The notes beneath the pieces are model-generated. The model saw nothing but the letters and a program-made list of their open reading frames with translations, ran no database searches and was not told the origin of the DNA. Below, piece by piece: positions 52,889-63,200 of a stretch of DNA of 64,000 bases. The position numbers were made by a program, and so were the translations under genes. Numbering within the stretch: the first letter of the stretch is position 1; each line of letters opens with the position of its first letter. The stretch comes from Delftia acidovorans (GTDB lineage Bacteria; Pseudomonadota; Gammaproteobacteria; Burkholderiales; Burkholderiaceae_C), in NCBI GenBank assembly GCA_031286585.1, contig JAITUC010000038.1, positions 124,001-188,000 on the forward strand, in the 5' to 3' direction.

Positions 52889-53929
52889 TTAGGGCGCCGA
52901 CGGTCCTGATTCCGACTGCGCAGCCATCAACAGAGGCAGGGCTGCGGAGATGCGGGTACGGACACGGTCGAGCAGGTTGTTGCGGGCCGCATCATACGCG
53001 CGGTTCAGCGCGTGCTCGAAAGCCAAGGCATCGGCCGACCCATGGCTTTTGAACACCAGCCCACGAAGACCCAGCAGCGCCGCACCATTGTGACGCCGAT
53101 GATCCACGCGCTTCATCAGCGCAGTTAGCACCGGATAAGCAACGATTGCGGCCATTTTGGTGAAGATATTGCGCTTGAACTCCTGCTTGAGAATGCCTGA
53201 GATCATGGAGGCGACACCCTCCGAAGACTTGAGGGCCACGTTGCCGACAAAGCCATCGCAGACCACCACCTGGGCCGTGCCCTTGAAGATGTCGTTGCCT
53301 TCCACGTTGCCGTAGAAGTTCAGGTGGCCGGCCTTGCCGGCCGCGCGCAGCAGTTCACCGGCGCGCTTGATGACCTCGCTGCCCTTGATCTGCTCCTCGC
53401 CGATATTGAGCAACCCCACCGTGGGCGCTTCTTCGTTGTTGAGTGCAGATACCAGGGCCGAGCCCATGACGGCGAACTGCAAGAGATGCTCGGCCGTGCA
53501 GTCCACATTGGCCCCCAGGTCCAGCACGGTGGTGGCTTCGCCCTTGGCATTGGGCAACTGCGGGGCGATGGCCGGGCGGTCGATGCCATCCAGCGTCTTG
53601 AGCAGGTAGCGCGAGATGGCCATCAGCGCGCCGGTGTTTCCCGCAGACACGGCCGCCGCCGCAGCGCCATCCTTGACCTGCTGTATGGCAACGCGCATCG
53701 AAGAATCCTTTTTCCTGCGCAGCGCCACCTCGATGGGATCATCCATGCCAACGACTTCCGAGGCAGGCACCACACTGGCGCGCTCATGCGCAAAGCCAGC
53801 CAGCGCATCGGGCTGGCCGACCAGCAGCAGCCGGGCGTCGGAATGGGAATCGAGGAACTGGCGGCACGCCGCGAGCGTGACGCGGGGGCCGTGATCACCC
53901 CCCATGCAGTCAACGGCCAAAGTGATCAT
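52889..53929 (-). CDS. plsX: Phosphate acyltransferase PlsX
   Basis: PlsX (346 residues) makes acyl-phosphate from acyl-ACP for phospholipid synthesis. The N-terminus ITLAVDCMGGDHGPRVT is diagnostic, and VCDGFVGNVALKSSEG near residue 225 is conserved. ATG 53929 is the family start. It is followed by fabH in a plsX-fabHDG-acpP-fabF arrangement. Confidence 0.96.
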   Translation of the reverse strand: MITLAVDCMGGDHGPRVTLAACRQFLDSHSDARLLLVGQPDALAGFAHERASVVPASEVVGMDDPIEVALRRKKDSSMRVAIQQVKDGAAAAAVSAGNTGALMAISRYLLKTLDGIDRPAIAPQLPNAKGEATTVLDLGANVDCTAEHLLQFAVMGSALVSALNNEEAPTVGLLNIGEEQIKGSEVIKRAGELLRAAGKAGHLNFYGNVEGNDIFKGTAQVVVCDGFVGNVALKSSEGVASMISGILKQEFKRNIFTKMAAIVAYPVLTALMKRVDHRRHNGAALLGLRGLVFKSHGSADALAFEHALNRAYDAARNNLLDRVRTRISAALPLLMAAQSESGPSAP

Positions 53930-53981
53930 GAGCGACTGGCAAGCCTGTTGCAAGGCCTGGAAAGATAGGAACGGCCATCAG

Positions 53982-54023
53982 AAAAAACAAAAGCCCGCGC
54001 TACGAAAACTGTAGCCGCGGGCT
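53982..54023 (-). terminator. Terminator between rpmF and plsX
   Basis: On the minus strand AGCCCGCG (with CTAC continuation) pairs with GTAG and CGCGGGCT, one bulged base, followed by a T-rich stretch (TTTTGTTTTTT). It lies between rpmF and plsX, so plsX and the fab genes may have partial read-through or their own promoter. Confidence 0.75.
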
Positions 54024-54042
54024 CTGCGGGAACGGTCGAAGA

Positions 54043-54225
54043 TCAGGCTTCGGACTTGTTCTTCAGCACTTGACGGCCGCGGTACACGCCGTTGGGGCTG
54101 ATGTGGTGACGCAGGTGGGTTTCACCCGTGGTGGGTTCCACGGCGATGCCAGGCACATTCAGTGCATTGTGCGAACGGTGCATACCGCGCTTGGAGGGGG
54201 ACTTCTTGTTCTGCTGAACAGCCAT
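54043..54225 (-). CDS. rpmF: 50S ribosomal protein L32
   Basis: L32 (60 residues) is a small basic zinc-lacking variant: the [17 protein letters not shown]-terminus, then [24 protein letters not shown]. No Cys pairs, as in the C-minus form. It follows yceD by 137 bp and precedes plsX, a conserved order. Confidence 0.96.
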
Positions 54226-54362
54226 GATGGCTCCTGTGTATCTGAAAAGGGTTGGTAAAAAACGCGATCAGCCCATTAAAGACACGAGGGGGTTTCGCGC
54301 GAAGCCCTTGATTATAGCGCAATCGCTTTTCCCGGCCCCGACCTTTTTTCCGGGCATCTCGA

Positions 54363-54920
54363 TCAGTCTGCGGATTTGCCCACATCCAGCCCGCGAAGGA
54401 CGGCGAACGGATTGGGCTTGTCCTCGATGGCCTGCTCGAAGTCCGCGTCGCTGGACTGCATGCTCACAGGCTCGGGGCAGACATCGTGGCGCGGCACCAC
54501 AGGCAGCTCCATGAGCAGCTCGTCCTCTATGAGTTCGAGCAGATTGAACTCGCGGCTGAGCACCAGCAGGTCCTCATCGCTTTCGTCGTCCTCGGACTCG
54601 GCTGTGGCTTCATCCGCAACAAAGCGAAAAGACCGATCAACCTGCAGGGTGATGGGTGCCAGGGCCAGGCAGCGCTGGCACACCATGGGCACGACGGCAT
54701 CGGCCTGCAGATGCAGCCACACCTGACCAGGGCCACCGGTCTGCTCGACCAGTTCGCCGTCCGCCTGCCAGTGCACCTGGCCGTGCGTGTCGCCGGCATC
54801 CGGCTGCGCATCCTGGGCCAGACGCAGGAAGACCGACAGTGTTGTCTCGTCCTGGAGATGGCCCTGCGATTGCGCAAAAGCGCGAACGTCGAGGCGGGCC
54901 GCAGAAAATTCCTTGCTCAT
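54363..54920 (-). CDS. yceD: YceD family (DUF177) protein
   Basis: YceD (185 residues) is linked to 23S rRNA accumulation and sits upstream of rpmF in many bacteria. The CQRCLAL motif (Cys pair) is near residue 82, followed by the acidic segment SEDDESDEDLLV and LLELIEDELLMELPVVPRHDVCPEP. ATG 54920 gives the family start. It is divergent from maf. Confidence 0.9.
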   Translation of the reverse strand: MSKEFSAARLDVRAFAQSQGHLQDETTLSVFLRLAQDAQPDAGDTHGQVHWQADGELVEQTGGPGQVWLHLQADAVVPMVCQRCLALAPITLQVDRSFRFVADEATAESEDDESDEDLLVLSREFNLLELIEDELLMELPVVPRHDVCPEPVSMQSSDADFEQAIEDKPNPFAVLRGLDVGKSAD

Positions 54921-54945
54921 GCGGGCAGTGTAAGAGAATCCGGGC

Positions 54946-55566
54946 ATGCAAGCTCCCCACCCCGCCTCAGCCCAGGCTCCCGGCCTGGCGCGTCCCCTGA
55001 TCCTTGGCTCCACCTCACGCTACCGCCGCGAACTCCTGGAGCGGCTGCGGCTGCCATTCCAGACCGTCTCCCCGGAAGTCGATGAAACACCTCTGGCCGG
55101 AGAGACACCGCACGCCCTTTCCCTGCGCCTGGCCCTGGCCAAGGCCCAGGCCGTGGCGGCGCTGCACCCGGGCGCCGTTGTCATCGGCTCCGACCAGGTG
55201 CCCGAGCTCGATGGCCTGCCGCTGTCCAAGCCCGGCAACCATGAACGCGCTACCGAACAGCTGCGCCAGATGAGCGGGCGCCAGATGAATTTCCACACTG
55301 CCGTGAGCGTGGTCTGCCGGGAAACCGGCTTTTCCGAAACCGACGTGGTGACGGTTCAGGTGCGCTTTCGCGATCTCAACGATGCGGAAATCGAGCGTTA
55401 CCTGCGTGCCGAGCAGCCTTATGACTGCGCAGGCAGCGCCAAGAGCGAGGGCCTGGGCATTGCCCTGCTCGACGCCATCGTCAGCGACGATCCCACGGCA
55501 CTGATCGGCCTGCCGCTGATCCGCACATGCCAGTTGCTGCGCGCCGCAGGAGCCGTGCTGCCATGA
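54946..55566 (+). CDS. Maf/YceF-family nucleotide pyrophosphatase
   Basis: This 206-residue Maf-like protein hydrolyses modified or canonical nucleoside triphosphates. It has LILGSTSRYRRELLERL near residue 18, VIGSDQVPELDG near residue 78 and CAGSAKSEGLG near residue 159. The sequence is closer to YceF (7-methyl-GTP pyrophosphatase) than to the DTTP/UTP Maf by motif wording, an inference. It overlaps the next gene as ATGA. Confidence 0.9.
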   Translation: MQAPHPASAQAPGLARPLILGSTSRYRRELLERLRLPFQTVSPEVDETPLAGETPHALSLRLALAKAQAVAALHPGAVVIGSDQVPELDGLPLSKPGNHERATEQLRQMSGRQMNFHTAVSVVCRETGFSETDVVTVQVRFRDLNDAEIERYLRAEQPYDCAGSAKSEGLGIALLDAIVSDDPTALIGLPLIRTCQLLRAAGAVLP

Positions 55567-56354
55567 GCGATGCCATCACCAAGCCCCTGACAGGAACGCT
55601 CTACCTGGTGCCCGCGCCGCTGGACTTCGGCTGCGATGAGCAAACACCGCTGACGCAGGTCCTGCCCGATGGGACACTGCGCACCGCTGCGCGGCTGACC
55701 CACTGGATCTGCGAAAACGCCAAGAGCACACGCGCCTATCTCAAGCGCATCGACGCGCTGCATGCACTGGCCCAGCCCTTGCAGGCCCAGCAGATCACCG
55801 AGTTGCCACGCGAAGCCCACAAGAAGGGTGACCATGGCGACAAGGGTGCCGCCGTCTTTGACGCCAAGCCATTGCTCGCCCCCTTGCTGGCCGGACACGA
55901 CATGGGCTTGGTCAGCGAGGCCGGAATGCCCGCCGTGGCCGATCCTGGCAGTTCCATCGTGCGTGCCGCGCACGATTTGGGCATCCGTGTCGTGCCGCTG
56001 ATCGGCCCCGTATCGCTGCTGCTGGCGCTGGCCGCCAGCGGGCTCAACGGGCAGAACTATGCCTTTGTGGGCTACCTGCCGCAGGATGCTGGCGGACGGG
56101 TGCAGCGCATCAAGGAGCTTGAAGCCCTGGCATTGCGCCAAGGCCAGACCCAGCAGTTCATCGAGACGCCCTACCGCAACGCCGCGCTTTGGCAAGCCCT
56201 GCTGCAGACGCTGCAGCCCCATACCCGCTTGGCGTTGGCCTGCGGCCTGACGCTGGAGAGCGCCCGCATCGAAAGCCGGCTGGTGCGCGAATGGCGCCAG
56301 CACAAGGAAGCGCCGGACAACCGCACGCCGGTGGTGTTCTCCATCGGACGCTGA
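55563..56354 (+). CDS. RsmI/YraL-like SAM-dependent methyltransferase
   Basis: This 263-residue protein of the tetrapyrrole methylase fold resembles RsmI (16S rRNA C1402 2'-O-methyltransferase). It has GTLYLVPAPLDFG near the N-terminus, then DMGLVSEAGMPAVADPGSSIV and VVPLIGPVSLLLALAASGL. It lacks some RsmI N-terminal residues and may be a paralogue, a second gene of this family in many betaproteobacteria. ATG 55563 overlaps the maf stop. A terminator follows. Confidence 0.85.
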   Translation: MSDAITKPLTGTLYLVPAPLDFGCDEQTPLTQVLPDGTLRTAARLTHWICENAKSTRAYLKRIDALHALAQPLQAQQITELPREAHKKGDHGDKGAAVFDAKPLLAPLLAGHDMGLVSEAGMPAVADPGSSIVRAAHDLGIRVVPLIGPVSLLLALAASGLNGQNYAFVGYLPQDAGGRVQRIKELEALALRQGQTQQFIETPYRNAALWQALLQTLQPHTRLALACGLTLESARIESRLVREWRQHKEAPDNRTPVVFSIGR

Positions 56355-56372
56355 AGCCGCCGTCCACCAACG

Positions 56373-56407
56373 AAAAAGCCCGCCTTCTTGTCGAAGGCGG
56401 GCTTTTT
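56373..56407. terminator. Terminator between rsmI-like gene and the convergent sppA
   Basis: AAAAAGCCCGCCTTC and GAAGGCGGGCTTTTT form a 15-bp stem with a 5-nt loop, with T-tracts in both directions. Confidence 0.93.
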
Positions 56408-56442
56408 CGTCTTGGCAGACCGAGGGGGAAACCCCACAAGAA

Positions 56443-57489
56443 TCAGCGCAGAGCCGGGAGGCTGGAACGCAGCGCCTGCACCGCACCACCGCCAAAAGCC
56501 GCGCCGAAACGCTTGGCCAGGCGCTCGGCCACGTTGTCGCGGCGCGTGTAATCCACCACCTCTTCCGCTTTGACCACTTCACGGGCCACATAGTCAAGAC
56601 TGCCCAGCTTGTCGGCCAGGCCCATCTCCACCGCCTGCTGGCCGGTCCAGAACAGGCCGCTGAAAGTCTCGGGCGTCTCATGCAGGCGATCACCTCGGCC
56701 CGCCTTGACCACGTTGATGAACTGCGAGTGGATCTGGCCCAGCATCTTGTGGGCATGTTCGCGCTGGCCTTCGGACATGGGGCTGAACGGGTCCAGGAAA
56801 CCCTTGTTCTCGCCCGCCGTCAGCAGGCGGCGCTCCACGCCGAGCTTTTCCATGGCGCCGGTGAAGCCGAAGCCATCCATGAGCACGCCGATGCTGCCCA
56901 CGATGCTGGCCTTGTCCACAAAGATCTCATCGGCAGCGGCGGCAATGTAGTAGGCGGCCGAGGCACAGGTCTCTTCCACCACGGCATACAGGGGCTTGTC
57001 GTACTTGCCCTTGAGCCTCACGATTTCATCATTGATGATGCCGGCCTGCACAGGGCTGCCGCCCGGCGAGTTGATCAGCAGCACCACGGCGCGCGAACCC
57101 GAATCCTCGAACGCACTGCGCATGGCGGCCACCACGAATTCCGCACTGGCATCGGCACCTGCGGCGATCTCGCCCTTGACCTCGACCACGGCCGTGTGCG
57201 GGGAGGAACTGGTCGTGGTCGCCGTGTCCTTGGCAAACAGCACCCACAGCACCACGAGGATGAGCGCAGTCCACAGCAGGCGCCCAAACAGGCGCCAGCG
57301 GCGCGAGGCACGCTGCTCGTTGATGGTGGCGAAGACCAGCTTTTCCAGCACCTCCCGTTCCCAGCCGCTCGATGCCGCCGTGCGCGCATCGGCAGCCGCC
57401 GTGGCGGGCGTGGCCCGGGCCCACAGGTCCGCACCCGGGGATGGGTGCGATGCGGAGCCAGGATTTTCCGGAGGTATGGGGGAAGTCAT
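56443..57489 (-). CDS. sppA: Signal peptide peptidase SppA (S49 family)
   Basis: This 348-residue membrane-bound protease of family S49 degrades cleaved signal peptides. A cytosolic Ala/Pro-rich N-terminus is followed by a membrane anchor at ~72-86 (LLWTALILVVLWVLF), then the peptidase domain. It has LLINSPGGSPVQAG, the catalytic Ser likely in ETCASAAYY, and the Lys in AGENKGFLDPFSP. It is the short single-domain form. It begins 1 bp after the Rieske gene. Confidence 0.9.
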   Translation of the reverse strand: MTSPIPPENPGSASHPSPGADLWARATPATAAADARTAASSGWEREVLEKLVFATINEQRASRRWRLFGRLLWTALILVVLWVLFAKDTATTTSSSPHTAVVEVKGEIAAGADASAEFVVAAMRSAFEDSGSRAVVLLINSPGGSPVQAGIINDEIVRLKGKYDKPLYAVVEETCASAAYYIAAAADEIFVDKASIVGSIGVLMDGFGFTGAMEKLGVERRLLTAGENKGFLDPFSPMSEGQREHAHKMLGQIHSQFINVVKAGRGDRLHETPETFSGLFWTGQQAVEMGLADKLGSLDYVAREVVKAEEVVDYTRRDNVAERLAKRFGAAFGGGAVQALRSSLPALR

Positions 57490-57490
57490 G

Positions 57491-57859
57491 TCAGAACTCG
57501 ACGGGTTTCAGGTTATCGGCAGTATGCCAGTGCACCACCCCCGCGCTTTCGCTCAGGGAGATTTTCACAAGGCCGCCACGGCAGGGCCCGCCAGCGCAGG
57601 CGCCACTGTCGGGCGCGTAGGCCGCTCCATGGGTGGCGCACAGCAGCCAGCGTCCGGTGTCATCGAAAAAGCGGCCCGGCTGGTAGTCCATCTCCATGGC
57701 CACATGGGTGCAGCGATTCAGATAGGCATGCACCTGTCCCTCGAAGCGGATGGCGAATGCGCGGCAGGAATGACCGGCGAAGACCACGTCGAAGGGCACG
57801 GCATTCGCCCCTTCCTGCAGGGCCTCGCTGGCGCACAGAACGATGCGTTCAACGGTCAC
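57491..57859 (-). CDS. Rieske [2Fe-2S] ferredoxin-like protein
   Basis: This 122-residue stand-alone Rieske protein has ligands Cys and His in CTHVAME (near residue 50) and CATHGAAY (near residue 74), the usual CxH and CxxH pair. The start is GTG at 57859 with GAGG seven nt upstream. No oxygenase partner is adjacent; in Comamonadaceae it is often beside sppA and a HAD phosphatase. Electron partner unknown. Confidence 0.9.
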   Translation of the reverse strand: MTVERIVLCASEALQEGANAVPFDVVFAGHSCRAFAIRFEGQVHAYLNRCTHVAMEMDYQPGRFFDDTGRWLLCATHGAAYAPDSGACAGGPCRGGLVKISLSESAGVVHWHTADNLKPVEF

Positions 57860-57908
57860 GGGCGCACCTCACAAGCATGAATCCACGCGCTGACGCGGGC
57901 ATGACGAC

Positions 57909-58595
57909 TCAGCCATGGGCCAGCAGCCACTGATGCAAATCCGCAACACTATGCGCCACATGCAGCGGCTCCAGTGCGCCGAAACCGTCGGTGGGGTGCG
58001 CGCCATAGCCCACCCCCACGCTGGCACAGCCGGCATTGCGCGCCAGCTCCAGGTCGTGGGTGGTGTCGCCGATCATCAGCACGCGCGCGGGATCCACGCC
58101 GAATTCGGCCATCAGTTCCTGCAGCATCAGAGGATGCGGCTTGCCGGCGGTCTCGTCCGCCGTGCGCGAGCTGTCGAACATTCCGCGCAGCTGCGGGTCC
58201 TGCAGCGCATCGTTGAGACCACGGCGGCTCTTGCCCGTGGCCACGGCCAGCAGATGGCCTCGCTCGCGCAGCGCCGCAAGCATGGGCAGCACGCCAGCGA
58301 ACAGGCTGATGTCGTCCTGGTGCCTGATGAAGTGGTGGCGGTAGCGGTTGCCCAGCTCGGGGTATTTCTCGGGCGGCACATCGGGCGCTGCGCGCGCCAG
58401 CGCAGGCATCAACGCCATGCCGATCACGTACGAGGCAGCCTCGTTGCTGGGCGGCGTGCCCCCCACGTCCGCCACGGCCGCCTGTATGCATTTGACGATC
58501 ACGGCCGTGGAGTCCGACAGCGTGCCATCCCAGTCGAAGGCAATGAGATCGAAGCGGCGCGCACGGTGCATCTCGAAAGAACCAGGATTTGTCAT
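57909..58595 (-). CDS. HAD-IA family phosphatase (phosphoglycolate phosphatase-like)
   Basis: This 228-residue HAD hydrolase has the motif I DWDGTLSDST (near residue 21), motif II in AVATGKSRRGL, motif III Lys in GKPHPLM, and motif IV MIGDTTHDLELA. It resembles Gph but the substrate is unproven. It lies downstream of rluC by 24 bp; both lie in a minus-strand run with the Rieske and sppA genes. Confidence 0.88.
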   Translation of the reverse strand: MTNPGSFEMHRARRFDLIAFDWDGTLSDSTAVIVKCIQAAVADVGGTPPSNEAASYVIGMALMPALARAAPDVPPEKYPELGNRYRHHFIRHQDDISLFAGVLPMLAALRERGHLLAVATGKSRRGLNDALQDPQLRGMFDSSRTADETAGKPHPLMLQELMAEFGVDPARVLMIGDTTHDLELARNAGCASVGVGYGAHPTDGFGALEPLHVAHSVADLHQWLLAHG

Positions 58596-58619
58596 ATCTA
58601 CAAGGAGTCAGAACCAGCG

Positions 58620-59624
58620 TCAGCCGGCGAAACGGGCCAGTTCTTCGGGAAGCTCGGCGCGCAGCTCCACCCGCTCGCCACTGGCCGGGTGGGTGAACTG
58701 TAGCCGCCATGCGTGCAGGAACATGCGTTTGAGCCCCTGTTTCTGCAGGCGTCGGTTCAGGTCGAAGTCGCCATATTTGTCGTCGCCCGCAATCGGGTGC
58801 CCCTGGCTGGACAGGTGCACGCGGATCTGGTGCGTGCGCCCGGTCTTGATGGTCACCTCCAGCAGGCTCATGGCCGGCAGCCCCAGCAGGGGCTGGGGCG
58901 CCAGCGTGCTGCGAACGCGCACCAGCGTGACGGAGCGCATGCCATCAGGATCATCGGCCGTGGTTACCCGCACGCGGCGTTCGCCGTCGGCCTGCAGGTA
59001 TTTGTGCAGCGGCAGATCAATCACCTTGTGGTTGGCCGGCCAGGTGCCCTGGACCAGGGCCAGATAGGTCTTGCCGGTCTCGCGCTCGCGGAACTGGTCC
59101 TGCAGATGCGTCAGCGCCGAGCGCTTCTTGGCCACCAGCAAGATACCGGATGTCTCGCGGTCAAGCCGATGCACAAGTTCCAGAAAACGGCTTTGCGGCC
59201 GCGCCTGGCGCAGTTGCTCGATGACGCCAAAACTCACACCCGAGCCACCATGCACGGCCACACCGGCAGGCTTGTCGATGGCGATCAGGTGCTCGTCTTC
59301 CAGCAGGCTGGGGAAATCCCTGGCTGGCGCCGGCCGATCGGCCTTTTCGGCGACTTTTTCGGAAATGCGCACGGGCGGAACGCGGACGATATCGCCGGCC
59401 GAAACGCGGGTTTCCGCACTGACGCGCCCTTTGTTGATGCGCACCTCTCCACTGCGGATGATGCGATAGACATGGGTCTTGGGAACGCCCTTGAGATGGC
59501 GTATGAGAAAGTTGTCCAACCGCTGTCCGGCCGAATCGTCATCGACTTCGATCAGCCGCACTGCGGCAGTGGCTGCGTTCAGCGAACGGTCGTCTGCCGG
59601 TTTGCCCTCTATAATGTGTTTCAC
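58620..59624 (-). CDS. rluC: 23S rRNA pseudouridine synthase RluC
   Basis: RluC (334 residues from the GTG at 59624) makes pseudouridines 955, 2504 and 2580 in E. coli 23S rRNA. An N-terminal S4 domain (RLDNFLIRHLKGVPKTHVYRII) precedes the catalytic domain with HRLDRETSGILLVAK (catalytic Asp) and GRTHQIRVHLSSQGHPI. I prefer GTG 59624 because KHIIEGKPADD is the usual betaproteobacterial start; the upstream ATGs at 59708 and 59681 would extend it into the promoter region. It is divergent from rne. Confidence 0.93.
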   Translation of the reverse strand: MKHIIEGKPADDRSLNAATAAVRLIEVDDDSAGQRLDNFLIRHLKGVPKTHVYRIIRSGEVRINKGRVSAETRVSAGDIVRVPPVRISEKVAEKADRPAPARDFPSLLEDEHLIAIDKPAGVAVHGGSGVSFGVIEQLRQARPQSRFLELVHRLDRETSGILLVAKKRSALTHLQDQFRERETGKTYLALVQGTWPANHKVIDLPLHKYLQADGERRVRVTTADDPDGMRSVTLVRVRSTLAPQPLLGLPAMSLLEVTIKTGRTHQIRVHLSSQGHPIAGDDKYGDFDLNRRLQKQGLKRMFLHAWRLQFTHPASGERVELRAELPEELARFAG

Positions 59625-60216
59625 CTGTGCCGAACTATTTATAAGTGGTTGATTCTCATGGAGTTTAGTCCAAACAACCATTTCCCCGCACAGGCAGGTC
59701 GATGCCATCCGGTGTCATGCACGCGAAACAGCAGGAAAAGATGGCCTGCGAAGTTCGTCGTTGCATCGGTTGTGGCTGACGAATTGAAACACTGATACGG
59801 AATCTCAAGCTGGCAGAAGGGGTCGGACCCGGCGTCCACCGCTGCCAGCGGATCAAAAGCGAGCATGTGGATCTTTTGGGCATGGATGGTCACGCTGTGG
59901 AGCAGGAAAACGCCTGCGCCCAGGATCATTGTCGCCCCCAAGCCTCCCGCCTGCCCCGCACGTGCAGCAGCTTCGCTTGAAGCTGGACGGCGTGCCTCTC
60001 TCATCGCTCTCGTCCCCCTGCCCTTGCCCCCATTGCTGACTTGAGCCAGGTCTCAAGCATCAAGGCATCCGGCGATTCCTTTCGTTTCGACGCGTCAGTC
60101 CGGCATCTCGGCTCCCTCGCGAGCCTGTCTTTGATTACAAGTCAAAGGCGTGACGGTCTGGCAGCAGAGGCTGCACTCCGGCGCGCCCCAGAGAGAACGA
60201 ATAAAGGAAACGCATC
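59625..60216 (+). other. rluC/rne divergent region, probable long 5' UTR of rne
   Basis: These 592 bp are gene-free. They include TATAAT (59610-59615, overlapping the rluC start) and TATAAG (59640-59645) near the rluC side and a CTTTGA...TCAAAG stem at ~60128-60146 near the rne side. A long regulatory rne 5' UTR is known in E. coli, so one may exist here. Confidence 0.5.
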
Positions 60217-63200
60217 ATGAAACGGATGCTCATCAACGCCACGCAGTCGGAAGAACGTCGCCTTGCCATCGTCGATGGCCAGAAGCTGCTCGACTACGAA
60301 ATCGAAATCGAAGGGCGCGAGCAGCGCAAGGGCAATATCTACAAGGCCGTGGTCACACGCGTGGAGCCCAGCCTCGAGGCCTGCTTCGTCGATTACGGCG
60401 AGGACCGCCATGGCTTCCTGCCCTTCAAGGAAATCTCCAAGCAGTATTTCGCCGAGGGCGTCTCGCCGAGCCAGGCCCGCATCAACGAAGTCATCCGCGA
60501 AGGCCAGGAACTGATCGTCCAGGTCGAGAAGGAAGAGCGCGGCAACAAGGGCGCGGCCCTGACCACCTTCATCTCGCTGGCCGGCCGCTACGTGGTGCTG
60601 ATGCCCAACAACCCGCGCGGCGGTGGCGTCTCGCGCCGCATCGAGGGCGAGGACCGTGCCGAACTCAAGGAGGCGATGGACCAGCTTGAGTACCCCAAGG
60701 GCATGTCCATCATCGCGCGCACCGCCGGCATCGGCCGCACCGCGCCCGAGCTGCAGTGGGACCTGAACTACCTGCTCAAGCTGTGGAACGCCATCGACGG
60801 CGCCGCCAAGTCGGCCAAGGGCGCCTTCCTGATCTACCAGGAATCGAGCCTGGTGATCCGCGCCATCCGCGACTATTTCAACGGCGACATCGGCGACATC
60901 CTCATCGACACCGACGACATCTACGAGCAGGCGCAGCAGTTCATGCAGCACGTCATGCCCGAGCATGCCGCCCGCGTCAAGCGCTACCGTGACGACGCCC
61001 CGCTGTTCAGCCGCTTCCAGATCGAGCACCAGATCGAGTCGGCCTACGCGCGCACCGTGACCCTGCCCTCGGGCGGCGCCATCGTCATCGACCACACCGA
61101 AGCGCTGGTCTCCATTGACGTGAACTCGGCCCGCGCCATCAAGGGCGGCGACATCGAGGAAACCGCCACACGCACCAACCTGGAAGCCGCCGACGAAGTC
61201 GCGCGCCAGATGCGCCTGCGCGACCTGGGCGGCCTGATCGTCATCGACTTCATCGACATGGAGGAGAGTAAGAACCGCCGCGAGGTCGAGAACCGCCTGC
61301 GCGATGCGCTGCGCCAGGACCGTGCCCGCGTGCAGTTCGGCACCATCAGCAAGTTCGGCCTCATGGAAATGAGCCGCCAGCGCCTCAAGCCCGCCCTGTC
61401 CGAAGGCGCGCACATCAACTGCCCGCGCTGCGGTGGCTCCGGCCACGTGCGTGACACGGAAAGCTCGGCGCTGCAGATCCTGCGCATCATCCAGGAAGAG
61501 TCCATGAAGGACAACACGGCCGCCGTGCACTGCCAGGTGCCCGTGGAAGTGGCCAGCTTCCTGCTCAACGAAAAGCGTGGCGAGATCACCAAGATCGAAC
61601 TCAAGCAGCGCGTCAACGTGATCATGGTCCCCAACAAGACCATGGACACGCCGCACTACAAGCTCGAGCGCCTCAAGCACGACGACGTGCGCCTGGAAAG
61701 CATGGAAGCCAGCTACAAGCTGGCCGAAGAGCTGGACACGGAAACCACGGTGACGCGCCGCTCGCAGGAGCCCACCAACAAGCAGACGCCCATGATCAAG
61801 GGCGTGCTGCCCGACATGCCGGCCCCCATCGCCGAACCCCGCCCCGAAGGCAGCCGCAACCGACAGGCCAACGGCCAGCAGCGCGATGCCCGGCCCGCGG
61901 CAACCGCTGCAGCGCCCGCACCGGCCGTCGCCCCCGTCGTGGTCCGCGAACAAGGCTTCTTTGCCTGGCTCAAGAGCCTGTTCGGCTTTGGTGCGGCACC
62001 TGCGCCGGTCGCAGCGCCCGCCCCGGCCGCCGAAGTCCCCGCTCGCGAAGCACGCCGTGATGGCCGCAACGACAACCGTGGCCGCCGCAACGAACGCAAT
62101 GGTGAGCGTGGCGAGCGCTCGGAGCGCAATGGCGAGCGTGCTGGCGCCCCCAATGCCGAACGCCAGGCTGGCAACGGTGACCGCAACCGCCGCAATGCCG
62201 AGCGCGGAGAGCGCACCGAACGCGGTGAGCGCCCGGATCGTGGCGAGCGCGGAGAGCGCGCCGACCGCGGCGAACGCCGTGGCCGTGGCGAACGCAGCCG
62301 TGACGGTGAAAGCCGCCAGCCGCTGGAAGCCGTGAACGGCGTGGCCGCTGTCGCTGCAGATGGCAGCACCATCGAGCAGCGTCCCGAGCGCGCCCCGCGT
62401 GGCGAGCGCCAGGAGCGCGGCGAAGGCCGCCGCGAACGTGGCGAGCGCGGTGAACGCGCCGAACGCAGCGAGCGCCAGCCCCGCCAGTTCGATGTCGCTC
62501 CCGAGACCGAAGAGAACCTGAACAACCAGGCCCAGCAACAGGACCAGTCCCTGGACAACGTTGCCCCCGCCTCCGGCGAAGAGCAGCCGCGCCAGCGCCG
62601 TTCGCGCGACCGCTATGGTCGTGACCGCCGCGAGCGTGGCGATCGCGGTGACCGTGCAGAGCGCGCACCGCGCGAAGCGGAAGGCGAAGCCGTCCAGTCC
62701 TTCGAAGCCGCCGCTCCCGAGCAGGACCAGCCTGCCCGCCGCAGCTACTTCAACGCAGCCAGCCCTGCCGCCGAAGCCCAGGCTCCTGAAGCCGTGGCCG
62801 AAGCGCAAGTGCCTGCGCAGCCCGCAGCAGCCGCAGCAACCCAAGCGGTGCAGCAGCCCGTCGCGGCCCCCGTGCCCGAGCAGCAGATTGCCGCTCCCGC
62901 GCCTGTGGCTGCGGTGACACCCGCGCCGGTCGCACCCGCCCCCGTGGTGGCATCTGTGGCAGTGGTCGCCGAGCCCGCGGCAGCCAAGGCCGTTGAAGCA
63001 ACCGCCGAGCGCGGCCTGCCCAAGGTCCAGGCCTACGAGTTGCCCATGTCCGAGCTGCAGGCGCTGGCCGCTGCTTCGGGCCTGCAATGGGTGGGCTCTG
63101 ATGCCGACAAGGTGGCAGCAGCCCAGGCAGCCATCGCCGCCGAACCCCAGCCCGAGCGCGTCGTGCGCGAGCGCCCGCCTGTGGTCGCACTGGATGACGG

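Noticed and set aside
59639..60004. 121-codon minus-strand ORF in the rluC/rne gap
   Set aside because: It lies in the divergent promoter region, has no ribosome site or family resemblance, and seems to be chance reading of a UTR.
60142..63087. 981-codon minus-strand ORF opposite rne
   Set aside because: Antisense shadow of RNase E; composition is biased and there is no domain or ribosome site.
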